Source: 66-474 sp035547895 | GTDB taxonomy: Bacteria > Pseudomonadota > Gammaproteobacteria > Xanthomonadales > Rhodanobacteraceae | Direction of reading: 5' to 3' | NCBI GenBank assembly: GCA_035547895.1 | Contig: DASZTT010000250.1 | Location: 1 to 14,708, forward strand | DNA length: 14,708 bases | Part shown: in pieces, positions 7,493 through 13,410 of the stretch | Position numbering within the stretch: the first letter of the stretch is position 1 | Layout: every line of letters starts with the position of its first letter | Made by a program: the position numbers and the translations under genes | The notes under the pieces: model-generated | What the model was told of the DNA's origin: nothing | What the model saw: only the letters and a program-made list of their open reading frames with translations | Database searches by the model: none

Positions 7493-8952
7493 GGATCCAG
7501 TCCCAGCAAGCCGCACAATGCGCGCGTATCGAGATGCGCTTCCACCATGTCGGCGAGGCGCTCCAGCGACGCCTCGCGCAACGCGCGGATATCCAGCGGC
7601 TTCGGCTCACGCAGCCCTGCCCACGCAAGCAATGCCGACAGCGCGGCGGGCTTGTCGAACAGCCCGTGCAGATAGCTCGCGAGGATTTGTCCGTCGTGCG
7701 AAACGGCGCCATCGCGACGGCCGTCGTCGAGCCGGCACAATGGCGCCTCGAAGGCCGCACCACCACTGACACCGCAGTGGATTTCATAGCCGCGCACCGC
7801 GGCATCGACAATCGTCAACCGTCCCCGCACGTTGCGCAATCGCTTGTGCGCGTCCAGCGTGGTTTCGAGATCCAGCCAACCGAAACCCGCGCTGGAACCC
7901 GCGGTGCCCTCGATGCCATCGGGGTCGTGGATCACGCGACCCAGCATCTGCAAGCCGCCGCAGATGCCGATCAGCTTGCCGCCGTAGCGAAGATGCCGCG
8001 CGATCGCGGCATCCCAGCCCTGCGCGCGCAACCACGCGAGATCGGCGCGCACCGCCTTGGATCCCGGCAATACGATCAGGTCGCTGGCCGGCGGTGTTTC
8101 GCCCGGTCCGACGAAACGCAGATCGACCTGCGGATGCGCGCGCAGCGCATCGAAATCGGTGTGATTGCTGATGCGTGGCAGCGCGGGCACGACGACATGC
8201 AGCTTGTCCGGCGACGCCACGGGACGCTCGCGCGGCAACGCGTCCTCGGCTTCGAGATGCAGCCCCTGCAAATAGGGCAGCACGCCCAGCACCGGCTTGC
8301 CGGTTTCCTTTTCCAGCCAGTCCAGGCCGGATTGCAACAACGACGGATCACCGCGAAAACGGTTGATCACGAAGCCGGCGATGCGTGCGCGCCCGGATTC
8401 GCCCAACAGCGCCAGCGTGCCGACGATGTGCGCGAACACGCCGCCGCGATCGATCTCGGCGATCAGGATCACCGGGCAATCGACGGCTTCGGCGTAACCC
8501 ATGTTCGCGATGTCGCGATCGCGCAGGTTGATTTCGGCCGGACTGCCCGCGCCTTCGACCAGCAGCACCTGGCAGCGCCCGACCAGGCGCGCGTGGGATT
8601 CCAGCACGGCCTGCTTCGCGACCCGCTTGTATTCGTGGTAATCCGCCGCGCGCATGTTGCCGATCGCACGTCCGTGCACGATCACCTGCGCTTCGGTGTC
8701 GCTGGCCGGTTTCAACAGCACCGGATTGAAATCGATTTCCGGCGCCACTCCGCACGCTTCGGCCTGCACCGCCTGCGCGCGTCCGATCTCGCCGCCGTCG
8801 ACGGTCACCGCGGAATTGAGCGCCATGTTCTGCGGCTTGAACGGCGCGACACGGATGCCCTGCCGATACAGCCAGCGCCCGAGCGCCGCGACCAGCGTGC
8901 TCTTGCCGGCGTCGGAGGTGCAACCCTGCACCATCAGTACGCGCGCCGTCAT
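7480..8952 (-). CDS. cobQ: Cobyric acid synthase (glutamine-hydrolysing)
   Basis: 490 residues. It amidates side chains b, d, e and g of adenosylcobyrinate a,c-diamide to give cobyric acid. The N-terminal dethiobiotin-synthetase-like ATPase domain starts VLMVQGCTSDAGKST (P-loop 10-19), with FKPQNMALNS at 38-47 and VEGAGSPAEINL at 132-143. The C-terminal class I glutamine amidotransferase domain has GICGGLQMLG with nucleophile Cys331 and SYLHGLFD with His429. ATG 8952 is supported by AAGGTGG 8 bases upstream; another in-frame ATG 8 codons earlier is possible. A 67-base gap separates it from cobB, the largest gap within the operon, and nothing recognisable is encoded there. Confidence 0.96.
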   Translation of the reverse strand: MTARVLMVQGCTSDAGKSTLVAALGRWLYRQGIRVAPFKPQNMALNSAVTVDGGEIGRAQAVQAEACGVAPEIDFNPVLLKPASDTEAQVIVHGRAIGNMRAADYHEYKRVAKQAVLESHARLVGRCQVLLVEGAGSPAEINLRDRDIANMGYAEAVDCPVILIAEIDRGGVFAHIVGTLALLGESGRARIAGFVINRFRGDPSLLQSGLDWLEKETGKPVLGVLPYLQGLHLEAEDALPRERPVASPDKLHVVVPALPRISNHTDFDALRAHPQVDLRFVGPGETPPASDLIVLPGSKAVRADLAWLRAQGWDAAIARHLRYGGKLIGICGGLQMLGRVIHDPDGIEGTAGSSAGFGWLDLETTLDAHKRLRNVRGRLTIVDAAVRGYEIHCGVSGGAAFEAPLCRLDDGRRDGAVSHDGQILASYLHGLFDKPAALSALLAWAGLREPKPLDIRALREASLERLADMVEAHLDTRALCGLLGLDPCGH

Positions 8953-9019
8953 CGCATTGCCACCTTGGGCCTGCATCGATTCACGCGCGAGCCGCGGCAC
9001 CGCCAGGCAGGCCCCGCGT

Positions 9020-10309
9020 TCATGGCGCAAACAACCGCAGCGCGGCTTCGGGATTCGATGGAAAGTAGAAGTGCGCGAAACCCGCGGTGAAACGGTGGTC
9101 GCGGTACACCGGTTCGCGCGATGGCGAGCCGTTGGGATCGACCGCCGTCGCGATCGGCGTCGGACCGATCTCCGCCTGCGCGTGGTGGAAGGTATGCCCG
9201 CGCAGCGTGCCTTCCGGCAACGCGACTTCCTGCAGGCCGAGTGCCGCCAGCCTTGGCTGCACCACGGCGCGACCGCGCAGCAGGCCGGCCATCGGCGCGA
9301 CATGTCCCTCGGCATCGGCAAGTTCGTCGAGCGCGAACAACATGCCGCCGCATTCCGCGAGCATCGGCTTGCCGGCATCACGGTGCGCGCGCAAGGCGGC
9401 ATGCAGATCCTTGCGCCGCGACAACGCCTCCAGATGCAGCTCCGGATAGCCGCCGGGCAGCCAGATCGCGTCGCAGGACGGCAAGACATCACCCGCCAGC
9501 GGCGAAAAGAACGCGAGTTCAGCACCTGCCGCGCGCAAAAGATCGAGATTGGCCGGATACAGGAAACAAAACGCCGCGTCGCGCGCGACGGCAATCCGCA
9601 CGCCGCGCAGCGGCGGCGCGCTGGCCAGCTCCGCGGGCGCGAACGTCACGGCGGGAGGCAACGCAACATCGGCGCGGCGCCCCCACGCGTCCGCCAACGC
9701 ATCAAGACGCGCGTCGAGATCCGCAAGCTCCCCTGCGGCGACCAGCCCCAGATGCCGTTCCAGCAGCGCCAGCGAGGCCTCGCGCGGCAACGCGCCGAGC
9801 CAGTGGATTCCTTCCGGCAAACCCTCGCGCAGCAACCCGGCGTGGTAATCACCGCCGATGCGATTTGCAGCGACGCCGTACAACTTCAATCCGGTGCGGT
9901 AATGCGCCAAGCCATGCGCGATCGCGCCGAAGGTCTGCGCCATCGCGCCGGCGTCGATGACCGCCAGCACCGGCAGGTCGAACCGCATTGCGAGATCGGC
10001 GCTGGACGGCTCGCCATCGAACAAACCCATCACGCCTTCGACGAGAATCAGATCGGCATCGCCCGCGGCCGCGTGCAACCGCGCGCGCACGTCGGCTTCG
10101 CCGCCCATCCACAAGTCGAGCTGATACGCCGGCGCATTCGACGCGCGGCCGGTAATCATCGGATCGAGAAAATCCGGACCGGTCTTGAACACGCGCACGC
10201 GCCGGCCCTGGCGCGCGTGCCAGCGCGCCAGGGCCGCCGTGACCGACGTCTTGCCCTGCCCCGAAGCCGGCGCGGAAACCAGCAGTGCGGGACAGCGTCG
10301 CGGATTCAC
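9020..10309 (-). CDS. cobB: Cobyrinate / hydrogenobyrinate a,c-diamide synthase
   Basis: 429 residues of the CobB/CbiA family, which amidates the a and c side chains of the corrin ring using ATP and glutamine. The P-loop is SAPASGQGKTS (12-22), followed by VFKTGPDFLDP (40-50), VEGVMGLFDG (90-99) and WLPGGYPELH (283-292). The class I amidotransferase nucleophile is Cys320 in AECGGM and the catalytic histidine is His413 in FAHFYF. Sequence alone does not say whether the substrate is cobyrinate (CbiA-type, cobalt present) or hydrogenobyrinate (CobB-type). With no cobaltochelatase here, a cobalt-containing salvaged substrate is the more natural inference. The start is GTG 10309-10307, overlapping the stop of the btuM-like gene as GTGA. 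Confidence 0.94.
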   Translation of the reverse strand: MNPRRCPALLVSAPASGQGKTSVTAALARWHARQGRRVRVFKTGPDFLDPMITGRASNAPAYQLDLWMGGEADVRARLHAAAGDADLILVEGVMGLFDGEPSSADLAMRFDLPVLAVIDAGAMAQTFGAIAHGLAHYRTGLKLYGVAANRIGGDYHAGLLREGLPEGIHWLGALPREASLALLERHLGLVAAGELADLDARLDALADAWGRRADVALPPAVTFAPAELASAPPLRGVRIAVARDAAFCFLYPANLDLLRAAGAELAFFSPLAGDVLPSCDAIWLPGGYPELHLEALSRRKDLHAALRAHRDAGKPMLAECGGMLFALDELADAEGHVAPMAGLLRGRAVVQPRLAALGLQEVALPEGTLRGHTFHHAQAEIGPTPIATAVDPNGSPSREPVYRDHRFTAGFAHFYFPSNPEAALRLFAP

Positions 10310-10875
10310 GACTCGATGCCCTTCTGCGCCTTGACCAGCGCGCGTACCCGCGCGGAGATTTCGACCAGCCCCAGCGCCACGCCGATGTAGCACATCGCCA
10401 CCATCACGAAGCTCGGCCCCCAGCGCCACGCATTCGTGGCCCAGCCGGCCAGCGACCTGTCGGCAACGCGGCCGCCCAGCCAATAGAACGATCCGTCGGA
10501 GACCAAAAAAGCCGCGATCGCAAGCACGACCGCCACCACGAACAACAGGTGACGCGACATCCCGCGCGACGCGCACCAGCAGCCGCCGTACCACAGCACC
10601 GCGTAGGCGACCTGCAGGAATCCGTACGCCGGCGTGACGCAGTAGTTGCTGACGCCGGCGTACCGGATCATCACGTAATCGATGGCCACGCCCAGCACTA
10701 CCAGCATCGCGAACGCAAGGTGCCGGCGCACGTACACGCCACCCAGGAAAAAGGCCGCCATGGATGCATCGGGCAAATGCAGCGTGTCGCCGAAGTGCCC
10801 GGTACGTGTCGCCAGCATTGCCAGCGCCAGCAGCATCGCCAAGGTCCACGCCTGCCGATTGGAAACGGTTTGCAT
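10306..10875 (-). CDS. btuM: BtuM-like small membrane protein, candidate corrinoid transporter
   Basis: 189 residues with about six hydrophobic helices and no signal peptide. The segment LPDASMAAFFLGG (34-46) and the stretch SNYCVTPAYGFLQVAYAVLW (76-95), with Cys79, resemble my recollection of BtuM, a solitary ECF-type S-component from Gram-negative bacteria. In that family one conserved cysteine near position 80 coordinates corrinoid cobalt and supports decyanation. The position between btuB and cobB, under the cobalamin riboswitch, fits an inner-membrane corrinoid importer. ATG 10875 has GAGGAG 6 bases upstream. The stop overlaps the cobB GTG. Recognition is from pattern and context, not alignment, so another B12-regulated membrane family remains possible. 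Confidence 0.62.
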   Translation of the reverse strand: MQTVSNRQAWTLAMLLALAMLATRTGHFGDTLHLPDASMAAFFLGGVYVRRHLAFAMLVVLGVAIDYVMIRYAGVSNYCVTPAYGFLQVAYAVLWYGGCWCASRGMSRHLLFVVAVVLAIAAFLVSDGSFYWLGGRVADRSLAGWATNAWRWGPSFVMVAMCYIGVALGLVEISARVRALVKAQKGIES

Positions 10876-10901
10876 GTCGTTCTCCTCTGCGTGTGGTGCG
10901 T

Positions 10902-12755
10902 TCAATGCGTACCCTGGTAGCTCAGGGTGAGCATGAAGTTGCGCCCCGGCTGGTTGTAGAACCAGGCAGTCTCGTAGTCCTTGTCGAACACGTTGTTGAG
11001 CGCGAGCTGCAATTTCCAGTCGCGGTTGAACTGCCACCCTGCTCGAAGGTTGGTCAAGGCGTAGCCGCCGAGACGATCGGTGTTGGCGATGTCGTCCCAG
11101 GCCGGCGCGTTGACATACCAGCTGCCGCCGATGCTGAAGCGGCCGAACACATGGTCGGCGTCGAAGCGTGCGCTCTGGCGCGGACGGCGCGGCAACTGGT
11201 TGCCGTCGTAGAAACCACCGGCCGCATCATCGCGCGCGTCCAGCAGCGTCGCCGTTGCGCGCAAATCCCAACCCGCCACCCTGCCGCCAATCACTCCTTC
11301 GAGCCCCGTGATGCGGGCTCGATCGATGTTGGCGGGCAGGAAGGTCGCGGCGTCGAAGGTGATCAGGTCGTGCACGTCGTTGCGGTATGCGCTCAATGAC
11401 CATTCGCCCCAGGCAGGCGTGCCGCGCAAGCCGATTTCGACGTTGCGCGAACTTTCCGGTTGCAGATCCGGATTGCCGAAACCCGGGTAATAGAGGTCGT
11501 TGAAGGTCGGCGCGTGGTAGGCCGTCCCCCAGCTCGCGGTGACGCGCAGGTCCTTCGCGAAATTCCAGCCCCACAGCAAGCTGCCTGTGGTCTTGCCGCC
11601 GTACTGGCTGTTGTCGTCGTGGCGCACGTTGGCCTGCAGCGACTGCTGGCCGAAATTGCGCTGGTACTGCGCAAACAGGCCGCGATCGGTGCGCGAATCC
11701 GAGGCGTAGGCGGTGCTGGCGGCGACGTGGTCGCGCTGCCAGTCGAGTCCAGTGCTGAGCAATCCGCCGGCCAGTGCGATGTCGGCCTGCAATGAGCCCA
11801 GCGTGCGACGCGTGTCGAAGTGGTCGATGTACTGGCCCTGCAGGAAATCCTCGTCGAAATCCGCGCTGCTGCCCCCGCGCAACGTCAGGTTCAACATGTC
11901 GTTGGGGCGGAAATGCAACTGGCCACCCACGACCTGCGTCACGTAATCGTCGGAATCGCTGAAGCTGCCGTCGTACTTGTTGAAGCCCTGGCTGCGCATC
12001 GCCAACGCATCCGCGCTCCACCGGTCATCGAAGCGGTAGGCTCCATGGATGTTCAACGCGCTGTCGTGGAAGCCGTCGCGGTCGGGCTGGTCGGCGAAGC
12101 ACGCGACGAACAATTCGGCGGCGCCGACCTTGCAGGCGTTGATGCCCTTGGTCTGGTCATGCGTGGCCTGCACCGAAATCCAGCCCTTGTCACCGGCAGC
12201 GGAAAAACCGGACGATGCTTTCCAGTGCGAGTAACTGCCGATGCCGACGCTGGCGTTCGGCGTGAACGCGCCCGGCGTGTGGCGCAGGAAAATCTGGATC
12301 ACACCGCCGATGGCGTCGGAGCCGTACAGGCTCGAGAACGGTCCGCGCACGATCTCGATGCGTTCGATCTGGTCGACCGGAATGTCCTGGATCGATGCCA
12401 CCCCGCTGGTCGCGGAACCGATCCGGATGCCGTCCAGCAGCACCAGCACGTGATCGTAATTGGTGCCGCGCAGGAACATGGACGTCTGCTTGCCGGGACC
12501 ACCCTGGTTGCTGATCGCCATGCCGGGCGTGTCGTTCAGCAGGTCCTGCAGCGACGACGGCTGCAACAGTTCGATTTCCGCGCGCGTGATGACGGTGACC
12601 GGCGCGAGCGTCTGGTCTTCCGTCTGCGCGGTGCGCGTCGCGGTGACGATAACCTGATCGAGCGTGGTCGGTGCTTCTGCGGCGAAAAGCGCGAAGGGAA
12701 TGCAACCGAGCGCGGCCAGCACGCAGCGGCCGAGCGAATGACGATGCAATTTCAC
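10902..12755 (-). CDS. btuB: TonB-dependent outer-membrane vitamin B12 receptor
   Basis: 617 residues. It is an outer-membrane beta-barrel importing cobalamin and other corrinoids with energy from TonB-ExbBD. There is a signal peptide (about 1-25) and a TonB box LDQVIVTATR (32-41). The plug domain (about 50-158) has SMFLRGTNYDHVLVLLDG and IERIEIVRGPFSSLYGSDAIGGV, and the barrel shows NPDLQPESSRNVEIGLRG and a C-terminal NNVFDKDYETAWFYNQPGRNF. The length is close to E. coli BtuB. Cys208 and Cys219 are close enough to form a disulfide in an early, probably external, loop. The start is GTG 12755-12753 with AGGAG 6 bases upstream. The cobalamin riboswitch upstream and the cob genes downstream make the substrate assignment strong. 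Confidence 0.94.
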   Translation of the reverse strand: MKLHRHSLGRCVLAALGCIPFALFAAEAPTTLDQVIVTATRTAQTEDQTLAPVTVITRAEIELLQPSSLQDLLNDTPGMAISNQGGPGKQTSMFLRGTNYDHVLVLLDGIRIGSATSGVASIQDIPVDQIERIEIVRGPFSSLYGSDAIGGVIQIFLRHTPGAFTPNASVGIGSYSHWKASSGFSAAGDKGWISVQATHDQTKGINACKVGAAELFVACFADQPDRDGFHDSALNIHGAYRFDDRWSADALAMRSQGFNKYDGSFSDSDDYVTQVVGGQLHFRPNDMLNLTLRGGSSADFDEDFLQGQYIDHFDTRRTLGSLQADIALAGGLLSTGLDWQRDHVAASTAYASDSRTDRGLFAQYQRNFGQQSLQANVRHDDNSQYGGKTTGSLLWGWNFAKDLRVTASWGTAYHAPTFNDLYYPGFGNPDLQPESSRNVEIGLRGTPAWGEWSLSAYRNDVHDLITFDAATFLPANIDRARITGLEGVIGGRVAGWDLRATATLLDARDDAAGGFYDGNQLPRRPRQSARFDADHVFGRFSIGGSWYVNAPAWDDIANTDRLGGYALTNLRAGWQFNRDWKLQLALNNVFDKDYETAWFYNQPGRNFMLTLSYQGTH

Positions 12756-12762
12756 GAATACT

Positions 12763-12807
12763 CCTGTCCGCGCCTGCCCGCGCGGTTAAGTGGGCATCAA
12801 GGACAGG
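12763..12807 (-). promoter_or_regulatory. Stem that can mask the btuB ribosome binding site
   Basis: On the minus strand CCTGTCC (12801-12807) is perfectly complementary to GGACAGG (12763-12769), which overlaps the AGGAG Shine-Dalgarno of btuB. An inner GCCC/GGGC pairing lies between them. Folding this way would block ribosome access, the expected off-state of a translational cobalamin riboswitch. Confidence 0.55.
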
Positions 12808-12818
12808 GGAAGGAGTGT

Positions 12819-12846
12819 GGGTGCCATGCGCGATGTCGCATGACCC
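12819..12846 (-). other. Hairpin in the riboswitch expression platform
   Basis: On the minus strand GGGTCATGCG pairs with CGCATG-gc-ACCC around a 6-base loop: 10 bp with a 2-base bulge. It lies between the aptamer and the RBS-masking stem and has no following U-run, so it is not a typical terminator. A neighbouring stem, ACAAGC/GCTTGT (12852-12868), sits directly after the aptamer. Confidence 0.45.
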
Positions 12847-12874
12847 CGAACACAAGCCCACCGCTTGTCCGGTT

Positions 12875-13095
12875 CTTGCCGAAAGGCCGGTCTCCGGGCT
12901 CGCGAGCGAAGGTTCGGAACCTTCATCGATCCGCGCCTTCCCGAGCTTGCGCTCAGTGGCGTCGTGCGGATCGTTGCTCGCCTACCGTTGCGGGGGCAGC
13001 TCCGGAATGGCCGTCCAATTGCATGCAGTCAATGGACCGACGTCACCGGATTCCCGTTTCAATCGCCGCTTCCGCGGACGATCACCTTGGGCAAG
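12875..13095 (-). promoter_or_regulatory. Cobalamin (AdoCbl-type) riboswitch aptamer
   Basis: Conserved elements appear in order on the minus strand. The core GAAACGGGAATCCGGTG is at 13060-13044. The B12-box-like GAGCTGCCCCCGCAACGGTA is at 13002-12983. GCCACTG is at 12960-12954, GGGAAGG at 12942-12936, and the closing AGCCCGGAGACCGGCC at 12900-12885. The ends were set by a P1 pairing: CTTGCC (13095-13090) with GGCAAG (12880-12875), extended by AAGG/CCTT. A variable arm is an almost continuous 8-bp hairpin (12908-12924). It controls btuB and, by operon structure, the whole corrinoid gene set. Binding of adenosylcobalamin or another cobalamin is expected to repress it. Confidence 0.95.
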
Positions 13096-13099
13096 GGGC

Positions 13100-13129
13100 A
13101 TCATAGACGATCGCCGGGCACCGTGCCAT
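13100..13129 (-). promoter_or_regulatory. Candidate promoter of the corrinoid operon
   Basis: On the minus strand -10 TATGAT (13105-13100) and -35-like ATGGCA (13129-13124) are 18 bases apart. Transcription would start 5-8 bases later, at or next to the first base of aptamer helix P1, which fits well with the riboswitch mapping. Confidence 0.6.
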
Positions 13130-13214
13130 GCGTGTTCATTGACAGCGGCGGGACCGTCGACGCAGTTCACGGACGGACAACCAGCCCTAGGCGGCGAGTC
13201 CCGGCGCAACAGCA

Positions 13215-13244
13215 TTTACATGCAGCCGCACGATCGTCTACGAT
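13215..13244 (+). promoter_or_regulatory. Candidate promoter of the adhesin gene
   Basis: -35 TTTACA (13215-13220, one mismatch) and -10 TACGAT (13239-13244) are 18 bases apart on the plus strand. The mRNA leader would be about 160 bases. The rest of the gap to the ATG (13254-13410) holds a tandem AGGGGATC pair (13293-13308) and small hairpins (for example 13363-13380), but no gene that I can support. Confidence 0.5.
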
Positions 13245-13253
13245 CGCGTGCGG
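13226..13253. repeat. Inverted repeat over the adhesin promoter
   Basis: CCGCACGATCGT, a CT spacer and ACGATCGCGTGCGG form a near-perfect palindrome with only a 2-base insertion in the right arm. It covers the promoter spacer and -10 box, so it is a plausible operator for a dimeric regulator or a structured DNA site. Confidence 0.5.
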
Positions 13254-13410
13254 CGCCACGCTCGGACCTTCATCGGCCGCGAACCGCGACGCAGGGGATC
13301 AGGGGATCCAGCTTCGTCATCGACTCAGGGCGCCGTGCGGCCCTCTGTTCCCGCCCATGCGGCCGTTCCGTTGCGGACGGCTTCGTCTTGTCGTGCCTGA
13401 GGGGAACAAC

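Noticed and set aside
8953..9594. Extension of cobQ upstream to 9594
   Set aside because: It overlaps the C-terminal amidotransferase domain of cobB; the P-loop is at the normal distance from ATG 8952, which has its own ribosome binding site.
10310..10849. Extension of cobB upstream to 10849
   Set aside because: It overlaps the btuM-like gene in another frame; the GTG at 10309 gives the normal family N-terminus and a GTGA overlap.
12819..12868. Rho-independent terminator between the aptamer and btuB
   Set aside because: Both stems are real, but neither is followed by a U-run; the sequence complementary to the ribosome binding site is a better explanation of control.
13293..13308. Tandem AGGGGATC as direct-repeat regulator site
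   Set aside because: Just two 8-base copies with no relation to promoter elements; possibly chance in GC-rich DNA.
12865..13410. Upstream extension of the adhesin frame to 12865
   Set aside because: It runs through the riboswitch and promoter region; the extended signal peptide starts at 13411 with a proper ribosome binding site.
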